Shown here: positions 32,700-41,670 of the stretch, piece by piece
Layout of the letters: every line of letters begins with the position of its first letter
Numbering within the stretch: position 1 is the stretch's first letter
Source: Gnetum montanum
Taxonomy: Eukaryota; Streptophyta; Gnetopsida; Gnetales; Gnetaceae
Direction of reading: 5' to 3'
Assembly: GCA_015680685.1 (NCBI GenBank)
Contig: MNCI01030304.1
Coordinates: 384,950-429,151, forward strand
Length of the DNA: 44,202 nt
Position numbers and translations under genes: made by a program
Notes under the pieces: generated by a model
The model's database searches: none
What the model was told of the DNA's origin: nothing
Seen by the model: only the letters and a program-made list of their open reading frames with translations

Positions 32700-33500
32700 C
32701 ATTAGAGAAAGTCCAACACCAACCTCCAAGTCCTAACCTTAAAAACATCAACTAGGAGAAGTTGGAAATTCCTAAGAAATTTAAATAGGAGCCCCTAGAG
32801 CTAAAACCATTGCCCACTAGTATGGAGTACACGTTCCTTAAGAATGGAAAACAGGTAATCATCAATGAAAAACTTGCTCCGCTACAAAAAGAGAGTCTGC
32901 TAAAGGTAATAAAAAAGTAGTCAAAATTCTTCACCTAGTCATATCCAGAATTAACTAGAATAGATCCTAGGATATGCCAGCATAGGATTTACACTGACTC
33001 CTTCATGAAGCCTCAAAAACAACCATAGAGGTGATTGAACCCAAAGTTGAAGCAAGTAGTAAAAGAAGAAATCAAATAGCTTCTAAAGGCTAGGTTCATA
33101 TACTCCATTGCTGATAGCAAATGGGTTAGCCCCTTAGTAATCATGTCTAAAAAGGGAGGAAAATGGAGGTTGTGCATAGATTTTAGGCTACTAAACATTG
33201 CAACATTCAAGGATCACTTTCCATTGCCATTTGTTGACCAAGTCTTAGACAATCATAGGGCATCGCTATTATAGTTTTATGGATGGATATAGTAGATACA
33301 ACCAAATACAAATAGCCCCAGAAGGCCAAGCCAAAACTACATTCACTAGTCCTTGGGGAATTTTTGCATATAAAAAAATGTCGTTTGGCTTGTGTAATGC
33401 CCCTAAAATGTTTCAATGCTTAGTTCTAAGCATATTCCAGTAGCAGATAGGAAATGGTATGGAATTCTTTATGGATGACTTCTCCACTTATGTAGGTGGG
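32700..33500 (+). pseudogene. reverse transcriptase of the Tat-like element, C-terminally deleted
   Basis: One frame carries EPLELKPLPTSMEYTFLKNG, the FAWSY-type motif as FT*SYPEL, the QPQRRLNP motif as QP*R*LNPKLKQVVKEE, then FIYSIADSKWVSPLVIMSKK, WRLCIDFRLLN and HFPLPFVDQVL. A second frame gives KTTFTSPWGIFAYKKMSFGL then CNAP and the catalytic FFMDDFSTY (FMDD intact, 33468-33479). The reading ends at about 33500, five residues after the catalytic box. The thumb, RNase H and integrase that should follow are absent. The stops within conserved motifs correspond to TGG, CAG and CGA codons changed by one transition. Confidence 0.88.
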
Positions 33501-35456
33501 CAACCTTGCTCATTATTTTAGATCTCCTCCTTCCAACTCAGTCATGGGGGAGATGGCCACCTCTGCTAGCCATTGAAGGCCCTCAGTTCTTTCTAAATTT
33601 TTATTTTACACATTTTTGTTTTGCACATTTCTTTAATCTTTCTTGTTTTTTTTTACACCATCCTTCATATTTTTACCATTTCTTTATGTGATTACTTTAT
33701 TTTGTTCATCACCCAATAAGTGTTCATGATGGTGGCATGAAGAATACCATATTGATTGCTAATGTTTGGGTTTTACCTTTGAAATAAAATGTTGATATTA
33801 AGGTATGGTTCTTTTGATTAAACAGGTAATGAGTTCACATTGTTCATGCATCCATAAAATCCTATGGTCTCCCTTTGCTTGGAACTGTACAGTCCCTTTC
33901 TCTAATAAAATTATTAACAAATTGGTGGCTAGGTATTTCTCAAACTAAGGAAAGACTCAAAGGATGAAAAGGGTGTGACTTCAAGGGGATTCGATGGATT
34001 TTTTCTAGCTATTCTCTTGAGTGCTTGGATGCTTTTTCCTTAGGTTTTCCACCATTCTGGCCATTCATCAAATCTCTGGAAGTTGAGTACATAAAAATAA
34101 GTCTTTGCATGGTGTGGTTCTCACACACAAAAAAAAAGAAAGAGAAAAAAAAAAAGAGTAAGAATTCAAAGCACACCCCTTAGACATAGTAATGAACTTA
34201 GGCTACACACACTGGTTATGGCACTGGAAAGACATGTTACCCATGCTTAAAGGTTCCCTCTAACTAAGGCCCTTTCTTGCTTCTTGATTCTCTATATCGC
34301 TCTCCTTGGAATGGTGGTGACTTTTTGTAGAGGCATTCTTGTTGCTTCAAGAGGATAGGTTGGTCAAATGTGTTGATGTGAGGTCACTGAATGTGGTTTG
34401 TTGAGCCTGGATTTGGAATGAGTTCTACTTAGTCACATTAACCATAAAACACACACACAAGGGACTTTACACAACCTTGTTCTTGGGTTTCGATTCCATT
34501 TTCTCCTCTCCACCTTTCTTTTCCATTTTTCACCTCATTGCCAGTTTTATCATTAGTCTATATCTTGGTTGATGCATTATTTTTCCTTGGTTAATTCTTG
34601 TAGGTAAGTTTTTAACTCTTGCTTCCAAATGACATTCCTAGAGCCTACAAACTCTTTGGTTTGTGGGTCTATTAGGGTATCAAGGGCATGAGCCTGCTTT
34701 GGGGAGGACCCACTGGCATTCCTTTTTGGTGCATTTGTTAATTTCTTTTCCTTAAACGTTTCCTGCAATCAACAATTTTCTTGTTTCATCCCCATCCATG
34801 ACATCCATTTTATTGGCGTTGTTGTTGCTGCATTTTCTCCATCTTTCTTATTCCTTATCTTTTTCCATCCTATCGCTACTAGAGGTTCGCTCTTAGTCAT
34901 GGGGCCCCTGGCATAAAATTTTCAATTTTTCCTAACCCCTACACCTTGGGTAGTCACCAATCTTAAATCTCTAGAATCAGTATCTGTCATAACCACAACT
35001 CAGCCAATGCACTTTACAATGAGGAAAGGTATCAACTACATTGTGATTTATCTACCCTTGCTCATTTGTGATTGTGTTGTGTGTGTAGATGGCGATCATA
35101 TAACAATGGACTAAGCTGGGAGGAAACACTTAGGATGGACCCGAACTGGAGCGTTTACAAAAGGAGCAAGATTGGTGGCGTGGCTATGGATAAACAACGA
35201 AAAGTGCAATCTTGGCATCGGTAGCAACACGCCTTATTTTTTTTCTCTCTTCTTCTCTTCCAACTTCCAAATAAAGGCTAGACGTCATTTATGTATAGTT
35301 TTCACCTCGGTGGTCATGAACATTGTCATGTATTGTATTGTTGATCTGTTCATCGGGCACATTGAGTCCATCACCCCATTCCACCGTCAATGGTCATTTA
35401 GTCAATAATCCCATACCTTCCCAATATTTTGTAAGGAACTCAAGGACGAGTTTTCA
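33500..35456 (+). other. non-pol 3' region of the Tat-like element
   Basis: Two kilobases without plus-strand coding lie between the truncated RT and the 3' LTR. A CAGTCATGGGGG word at 33538 also occurs at 35458, right before the LTR. A minus-strand reading frame lies at 34577-34900. Pyrimidine-rich runs (33590-33700) and an A-rich run (34128-34160) are present. Confidence 0.55.
34577..34900 (-). pseudogene. antisense reading frame in the 3' region
   Basis: On the strand opposite to gag-pol, a frame of 107 codons from ATG (34900) to TAA (34577) has a single internal stop, TGA at 34769-34771. It starts MTKSEPLVAIGWKKIRNKKD and continues after the stop with basic and polar text (KRNASGSSPKQAHALDTLID, SRNVIWKQELKTYLQELTKE). 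Some plant Tat-lineage elements carry an extra antisense gene between integrase and the 3' LTR; the position here fits. I do not recognise a domain. Chance cannot be excluded, but plus-strand stops are common here while this frame is nearly clean. Confidence 0.45.
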
Positions 35457-35472
35457 TTCAGTCATGGGGGTA
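35457..35472 (+). promoter_or_regulatory. polypurine-like tract before the 3' LTR
   Basis: TTCAGTCATGGGGGTA lies immediately before TGATGA. Its position fits the primer for plus-strand DNA synthesis, although it is short and only partly purine. Confidence 0.6.
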
Positions 35473-36292
35473 TGATGAACCACAATATTGAGACCGTGAT
35501 ATCGCGTCTGCGATATTGGATACAACCATGCAATGTCAGATGCTTGATATTGGGGCCTATCTCCTCACCTATAAATAAGAGGCAGTGCCCTTAGTTTTGA
35601 CATTAGACAATTAGTCCCTTAGCCAAGCTCTTGCCATTTTCCCCCCAGAGTTAGAATAATTTTTGCATGCCTGCAGTAGGAGTCATAGAGCGAATGGATC
35701 TTTATTCAAGCATTGTGTACTTGAGCACACTTTGTGTACGACAATAAAGACGAACTTTATGATAAACCTTGCAACACTCAGGATAGATTAATTAGCGTTA
35801 ATTATTATTTAAGGCTTTCCTAGTTGATTAATGATTTCTCTCACCCTACAACTCTCTTAGTTAAATACACTCAGTACGATTGCTTTGAGCATGTGTGTAG
35901 CGCTTGGTAACCCAGTAATGATTAGCGTTTGGTAATCCCAGCAGCGTTGCACTAGTTCAAGATGTGTACGACAAGTGGGAACAAATACTGGTGTTAGGAA
36001 TAATTAGAACTTAGTTAATGAGTAGCTAAACTAGATTAGTTACTTAGTTATCTCTCTCCCCCTCCTTACTAGCACAAGATATAAAACATAGAAAAGCTAT
36101 AAAAAACATATGCCTCAAGCTTACTTAACCATACAACCGTGACATACAAGTAAGTTTGGGAAGACAACGATTAACCAACCCGTTATTGTTCCACAAAGGC
36201 ACATAGGCACTTAGTCCTTGGAATTTGACCGGATCGTGTGTGAAACACTCGTATTCGTATGGTTGAGTGTAGGGGTACCTCGTCGCTCATCA
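35473..36292 (+). repeat. 3' LTR (820 bp)
   Basis: It is a direct repeat of 28573-29347 with the same ends (TGATGA...TCATCA) and a TATAAATAAG box at 35570-35579. It keeps the 44-base segment missing from the 5' LTR. Differences between the two LTRs are mostly C/T and G/A. Confidence 0.95.
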
Positions 36293-36297
36293 GTAGT
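36293..36297. repeat. target-site duplication GTAGT (right)
   Basis: An exact match to 28568-28572. Confidence 0.9.
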
Positions 36298-37785
36298 ATA
36301 GTAAGAAAATTCCCCCAAAGATGCTAGACATTCTTTAGAGATTTTAGGTCTCTTCATGGAGAGAACCAAAGATTGGTGATCTTTGCCTTAAATTCTTACA
36401 AGTTTTCATTGGTGGGTATGTGTGTTTCTCCTAGGGCTAGGCTTCACTTGAATGAAGAAGTTTCAAACTCAAAATAAGGACCTATTTTTGAAGAATTAGC
36501 TCTTCCATGTGTGCTTTTTTTGTTTATTTTTGAGAGTGACAAGGCTTTCCAAAGGGTTATGGTACAAAATTCTAAAGATAAATAGCTTATGCATTATGAC
36601 TATGTCATAATGAGGTAATTTTATCTATGCAAGGTTTTATGTATGATGGATCAAAGAGAGATTAGAGCTTTGAAGGTCTTCTAACGTTGAACAAATTGTA
36701 GGTAACATAGGAGACTGAGAAATTTGAAAATATTTGGCTCACCAATAAGCTCTATGATCAGTTAAGTGAGTGTCTCCCTGGAATGGAGGGCATCCCAAAT
36801 CTCAACCTAGGATGTCTCATCAAAGGCAACCCCATGTGGTGAAGAGTCTTTGTCAAAATTGCTAGTGAGATTAATCAAAGCTTTCAACGCAAGAAGATTT
36901 TGTGCAAAAGAGGAACTCTCCAAGTGTTGGGTGGTGCTACAAAGGATTACAGTCTAGAAGTTCCAAAAGAAAATAGTAAACTAGCAAAATCCTCTCTTTT
37001 AAGGAGGATTCTTTAGATGTTATTAAAAGTCTACTTCTTGGTGGGGTGGAAAAGTTTGAATATGGTTGTGGTCCTCATCATCATATCAGTGTTATCCCAA
37101 TTACATGGGTTTGGCAAGGTTTGAATTAGGCTATATGGTTGGCTATTCTTTCAAGCCCCAATTACAATGCTAAACTTTATATTAGAAAATACTCAAAAAA
37201 AAGTAAATTCCATGTAAAATATTTTGAAGAATTTGAGCAACTCTAACATGATAGTTAGAGTTGTTCAAGAAGACATAAAATCAAATTCTAATAGCCCAAC
37301 AGCCAAGTCTTTATGCCTTTTATGTAAAATAGAACTTACTTGATAATGAATTTTGTTACGTTAGAAATATTCTAATGACAAATGCAATTAGCAATGATGT
37401 AATGATGTAATAATTCATGTGATACAATTAAATGATTTGTTCATGCATGTAATACAATTAAATGATTTGTTCCTGTTTAGAGATATAGGAACTTTTCCTC
37501 TTGAGCGAGCAAAGCTCTTACCCGTAAGAAAGAGATGTTTTGATGCACTCCCTCCAAAGAACTCCACTTTCAGACTATGTGGTGGGTAGGACATGCATTA
37601 GACAATAAAGTAACGTAAGGAAATGAAAAACCTAAAGCGAGACTGAAATAGGTAAAACATAAACAAAAATGATTGAGCCAGGATCAATGATCGAGTAATG
37701 AAGGGCGAAAAAGTGCCTCACCCATGGCCATCTTGCAAATATGTACGTAAATATTTATTAAATGTTATTTGAATATGTGTTGGGC
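36298..37785. other. no gene recognised
   Basis: This is the host DNA to the right of the Tat-like insertion; before insertion it was contiguous with 28361-28572. No coding motif was recognised. The composition becomes less AT-rich from about 37480. Confidence 0.35.
37415..37471. repeat. 27-30 bp tandem duplication
   Basis: ATACAATTAAATGATTTGTT, preceded by TCATG, occurs twice in a row (copies end at about 37441 and 37471). Confidence 0.85.
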
Positions 37786-37791
37786 TTTATT
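37786..37791 (-). terminator. possible poly(A) signal AATAAA
   Basis: On the minus strand AATAAA lies about ten bases after the stop codon of the coding-like frame that ends at 37801. It is short and common by chance, but its placement supports a gene end here. Confidence 0.3.
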
Positions 37792-37800
37792 TGTGTACAG

Positions 37801-38827
37801 TCATTCTACAAAGATGGCCGTTGTCAGGGCTGCATTTGCATACGTAAAAGGTTTCATGGTTTTCCTGGATAAAACAGATGCTTTTTCTCCGTCGATGCAG
37901 ATGACATGCTCAGCAGAACCATTGTACTCGCCGTATGAATACTGGCCGCCACCGTTAAAGCGCACATCCTCGAGATTTTTCAGTCGACAGAAATTGTACA
38001 GTTTCATATTCTCAACTGTTGTGACCGGATATTCTACTTGGTTAATGCCACCGCTGGGGAACCAGCGCTTGCTGAAGAGGCTGCTGGATACAAAATACAA
38101 AATACAATTGTCCTTGAAGACTCGGGATTTGATGAAGATTCTGAAGCGAAGAAAGAGGTACTGGTAAACGGCATGAAGAGACGTGCGATTGAAGTCGAGG
38201 ATGATGATAATGATGATGATGAACCAGCATCTCACCGGGATCACACGCAGCGCATAATCCCCTGATAAGATTTTGCGATAGATCCTCGCCCACAAGTGAC
38301 ATCTCACGCCATTCTCCGAAGATGACGCTATTCTCTTGGTAGCCACAGAGATCCATCCAGGCGGCCATGCGTTGCAGAGCCCGTTGAGAGGTAAAATCGT
38401 AGTAGCCTTTGTATTTGACTGCCCTCCATGAACACGGCCACGTCTGCCGCTGTTGCCGGGGAACCACCTCAAACGTCTGCGGGAGATGATTATTAGTCCA
38501 GAATTCCTCCTCTTCGTCTTCGTTCCCTTCATCATACGAACATTCTGCTTTCAATGTACCCCATGGACTGGCAATAGGCATCAGCTGAAGCAGATGTGAT
38601 TTCTTCATTGCTATCCCACGTATTAAAGTATGAGGAACAACGCTGATTATCCAGAGCACACCTGGATTTGTGCGAACAAGCTGCCCAAGGAAATACGCCC
38701 AGCATAGCCATTGGATCCTGCTGGACGCCAGCCATGTCGGCAATGCATGCTCATTTGGGAAAAACAAATGCTGCACAATTGAAATTATTGTCGCTGTCAA
38801 AACGAAATAGTGTGTACGATGACACAA
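37801..38827 (-). CDS. unrecognised protein-coding region, two overlapping frames
   Basis: A G+C-richer island holds two long minus-strand frames. Frame 1 (38827 to 38042, 261 codons) has a hydrophobic N-terminus (YFVLTATIISIVQHLFF), a second hydrophobic segment (IQWLCWAYFLG), an acidic run (DEGNEDEEEEFW), then YKGYYDFTSQRALQRMAAWM and FGEWREMSLVGEDLSQNLIR. Frame 2 (38535 to 37801, 244 codons) is more protein-like at its end: VENMKLYNFCRLKNLEDVRF, YGEYNGSAEHVICIDGEKAS, then a TGA followed by AATAAA. A GTGAG donor-like site near 38248 could join the first to the second across a short intron; a frameshift is the alternative. I do not recognise the product. A loose similarity in layout to plant DUF4220/DUF594 membrane proteins was considered, but I cannot support it. 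Confidence 0.45.
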
Positions 38828-38873
38828 GGAAGGAAGGAAGGACTGAAATTGAAGGAAGGAAGGAAGGACTCAA
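38827..38873. repeat. (GGAA)n microsatellite, two blocks
   Basis: Two AAGGAAGGAAGGAAGGACT blocks are separated by GAAATTG. They lie at the 5' edge of the minus-strand coding region. Confidence 0.9.
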
Positions 38874-38917
38874 ATTAAATGAGTGGGTGTTCCTGCATGC
38901 TTCCATGAACCCGTTAC

Positions 38918-39072
38918 ATTATAAATAGCACAATTACAGTGGCAAAGAATCCAATGTATGCCTCGTTTGCAAGTTAAGGGTGTTGCTTTCAGTCATTGCC
39001 AAGTTTCAGATGTTGTGTTGCTTTAATGTTCGTCGATTCCGATTCAGTCAGTGTGTGGTTTTTAAAGTGAGT
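38918..39072 (+). promoter_or_regulatory. candidate plus-strand promoter and non-coding first exon
   Basis: CATTATAAATAGCA (38917-38930) is a near-perfect plant TATA box. About 110-140 bases downstream AAAGTGAGTATAC (39064-39076) contains a strong splice-donor word GTGAGTAT. Together they would make an untranslated first exon of a plus-strand gene, but no convincing coding exon was found downstream. Confidence 0.28.
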
Positions 39073-39490
39073 ATACTAAACTTTTAGTATTCTTTAAGAG
39101 GTCCCAGCTCCAGACTCGATATATTCCGGACTATTTAAACACTGAAATGCTTTTTCTTTTGCTGTTTCCAACCAACAATGGCAACATCGAGAGAACATAT
39201 AAGTTGCCCAGTCCGCTAAGTTACGGATAAAGTACACAAAAAACAAAGCTAAATGAAAGCAGGAATATTGAGCGTTCACTGGTGCAAGCAAGAATACAAT
39301 TTTAGAATCCGTGTTGAACAAAGCAGCTACAGTTCATACTTCATACGTATGGTATCTTCATCTTTTAGTACCCCTAGATTTTAGACATACAAGGTGTGAG
39401 CGTTATAATGCAACAGAGTCTAGTTTCTCATACTGTTTAGTCGTTAGCGATGGTATTACATTAGAGGTATGCGCCGGAGATTCGCGATTC

Positions 39491-39615
39491 CAGATAAATT
39501 TTGACGAACGGCTGGCGTCGCTCGGGAGCGTGTGTACAGATAAATTTTGACGAACTGTTGGCGTCGGAGCGTGTACAGATAAATTTCGACGAACTGTTGG
39601 CGTCGGGAGCCTGTA
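39491..39615. repeat. 39-46 bp tandem repeat, three copies
   Basis: Units beginning CAGATAAATTT(T/C)GACGAAC, then (T/G)(G/C)TTGGCGTCG.., ending GTGTA, lie at 39491-39536, 39537-39575 and 39576-39615. Unlike most of the window they keep several CpG sites. The repeats create a repeated peptide in a minus-strand open frame (39403-39693) that is probably not a gene. Confidence 0.93.
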
Positions 39616-40173
39616 CAGAAGCGCATTAAATTCGCAATGGGTATTTATTTCATAATTTTCAATGAAATTTTGTCTGGATTTGTACATATACACTGAAATG
39701 GTGGCCTTGCCTTACCTCTTATTGTTCTTGCCTTTTTTATTCTTGTGAAGTCTGCATTTTGCATTAAAATCTTACGTATCTTCTCCTATTCTGAATCATA
39801 CCAAAAATTTCATTTCATTGTTAAGTGGCAAGCAAGCAATCAAGATTCATGGCATCGGCATGAGACGGACCACAGAAAACAAGGGAGTACGAATGAATAA
39901 ACAAAAACACAGAAATCACGAAAGGGCTACTATGGTAACTGAAGTCCGAAGGGGCAAGTATGGGTTATACGGAAATCAAGTTTTGGACGGGGCGTGCGAG
40001 GAAAACATTGCATTTGCATGGATTCGCCTCCCTTTGGGAGCGTCAAAGGTTCCGCCATGACTCACACATTCACGCGTGTTTATTGTTCTTCGCTGGTTTT
40101 TGCTCTTTTTCTCATATCTCTCTGAAGAAAAGAAAAAAAAAACAAAACAGGGTCATCGTCATGGGTCATGAGT
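39616..40173. other. no gene recognised
   Basis: An 80-codon plus-strand open frame (39818-40060) is basic and without known motifs. The region is moderately CpG-rich. Confidence 0.3.
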
Positions 40174-40257
40174 CATGAACATGAAGGATGGATGCTTGTT
40201 CAATTGTTCAACTACTCATGAACATGACGGCCATGACGGATGGATGCTTGTTCAACT
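40174..40257. repeat. imperfect tandem duplication
   Basis: CATGAACATGAAGGATGGAT.. (40174-40203) recurs at 40217-40257 with an 11-base expansion (GACGGCCATGACGGATGGAT). Confidence 0.8.
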
Positions 40258-40343
40258 ATTTTGAAAATCTGTTTGCTTATAAAGCAACGAAGCCCACCAA
40301 CACATGGCTAATGGCCATATGCAAGCTCATGGTGCTCTGTTTA

Positions 40344-40460
40344 TACTTTCCCCTTCATCATGACTTGTGCTGGTTTTTCTGCGTATGAAAGGTTTTCGAG
40401 TTTTTACTTTCCCCTTCATCATGATTAGTGCCGGTTTTCCAATGTCTGAAAGGTTTTCGA
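40344..40460. repeat. 56-bp duplication, two copies
   Basis: TACTTTCCCCTTCATCATGA...GAAAGGTTTTCGA occurs at 40344-40399 and 40405-40460 with a few substitutions. Confidence 0.92.
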
Positions 40461-40550
40461 TCATTGTAGGTGAGGTGAGTTACTGGGCTATGCCTAGTTT
40501 AGTTAAGTTGTGTCTTCTTGTAATGTGGTCATCCTCAACGTGGCCCTATG

Positions 40551-40594
40551 GTGCTACTCACAGGTAATCCCTAGGGCGCTACTCAGAGGTAGTC
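40551..40594. repeat. 19-bp duplication
   Basis: G(T/C)GCTACTCA(C/G)AGGTA(A/G)TC occurs at 40551-40569 and 40576-40594. Confidence 0.8.
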
Positions 40595-41103
40595 GTTGAA
40601 CAAAAGTATTAGCAGACCTGATTTGTTATAAATTTGGTTGCGGCTTCAGGCTTAATTTCATTTTTGGGAATACTGGATTGAGTAACAAAAGGGTTTCATT
40701 TTATTGCTGTCATTTTGGTTGTTGCAGAAATTATATGTTTGGCCAGATTATGGTTCCTGAGTAAGGAAATGGATTCAATGCCCTCCATACCTTTGCAAAT
40801 TTTCTTGCTTCAATTTAATTTAATGGTGATATTACAATCTTATGTGCAATTTTTAAGCATTAACAATATTTTGGATTTACATTATACTTGTTCCATATTT
40901 TACAATGTATTTTTATGATATATGAGATTTAAGTTTTAAAAAAATTAATATATTTAAATTTTCTCTATCACGTACCCGGCTATGAACCCGTCCCCACAAA
41001 TCCTCGATTCCTCCTCGCTTCCATGAATCGGATCCTTTTGATGCATAGCATTAGAGGAACCGATTTGGATGCTGCAAACTCAGTGGGCAGAACGCTTTTG
41101 TAG

Positions 41104-41303
41104 AAAGCTTTTGTAGAATTGATAGGTTTGATTACAACGTAAAACTGAATGCCAAAACGCTTTTGCAGAATTGATAGGTTTGATTACAAGTAAAACTGAA
41201 TGCGAAAACGCTTTTGCAGAATTGATAGGTTTGATTATAACGTAAAGCTGCGAAAACGCTTTTGCAGAATTGATAGGTTTGATTACAACGTAAAACTGAA
41301 TGC
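41104..41303. repeat. 48-52 bp tandem repeat, four copies
   Basis: The unit AAAACGCTTTTGCAGAATTG followed by ATAGGTTTGATTACAACGTA and AAACTGAATGC occurs at about 41104-41153, 41154-41204, 41205-41252 and 41253-41303. Copy 3 has lost a few bases. The last two copies give the repeated N-terminus (RKRFCRIDRFDYNVKL) of an open frame at 41200-41514, whose remaining 70 codons are unrecognised. Confidence 0.95.
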
Positions 41304-41634
41304 AAGTGCTTCAGTTATTCCATCGCCTAGCGTTAAAAACAAAATAAGAGAGAGAGGGATTGTTGCAGATAATTTTTTGCAGATAAATCTTTTTGTCGGC
41401 AAGATTAAGTGTGCAAATCAAGGAAGAATAAAAGCGTACCGTAAAAGACATTCTTCACTCGCCGTTTCCAAGAAGGGTCGAATATTGACGCTTATACACG
41501 GAGTTCGAGTATGACTTGTCAAGAGTCCAATGTCACAAAAGGACTGGAATATTGACAGGAGTCCAATGTCTGTATTTTTAGATTTTGGCAGAAAAATTTC
41601 AACGTTTAAAAACACGTATCTACCGATCCTTTTT

Positions 41635-41670
41635 CAAGATGCCTATCATTTCCAAGATGCCTATCATTTC
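41635..41670. repeat. 18-bp tandem duplication
   Basis: CAAGATGCCTATCATTTC is present twice in perfect tandem. Confidence 0.95.

Larger units (their letters stand above)
28573..36292 (+). mobile_element. Tat/Athila-like Ty3/gypsy retrotransposon, structurally complete but dead
   Basis: The element of 7720 bases has two direct LTRs, a 5-bp target-site duplication, a primer-binding site, gag, aspartic protease, the N-terminal two thirds of RT, a 2-kb non-pol 3' region and a G-rich tract before the 3' LTR. RNase H and integrase are missing. The tRNA-Asp-type primer site, the long LTRs, the gag wording and the 3' non-coding region with an antisense frame point to the Tat branch of plant gypsy elements. 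By eye the LTRs differ at roughly 100 of 770 aligned positions, mostly transitions, which indicates an old insertion. Stops are frequent in every gene. Confidence 0.93.

Noticed and set aside
37769-38167. Plus-strand 132-codon frame opposite the minus-strand coding region
   Set aside because: The minus-strand reading is more protein-like here and is followed by AATAAA. The plus frame looks like its shadow, although this is not certain.
39403-39693. Minus-strand 96-codon frame with repeated PTPTVR.NLSVH
   Set aside because: The peptide repeat is a by-product of the tandem DNA repeat at 39491-39615.
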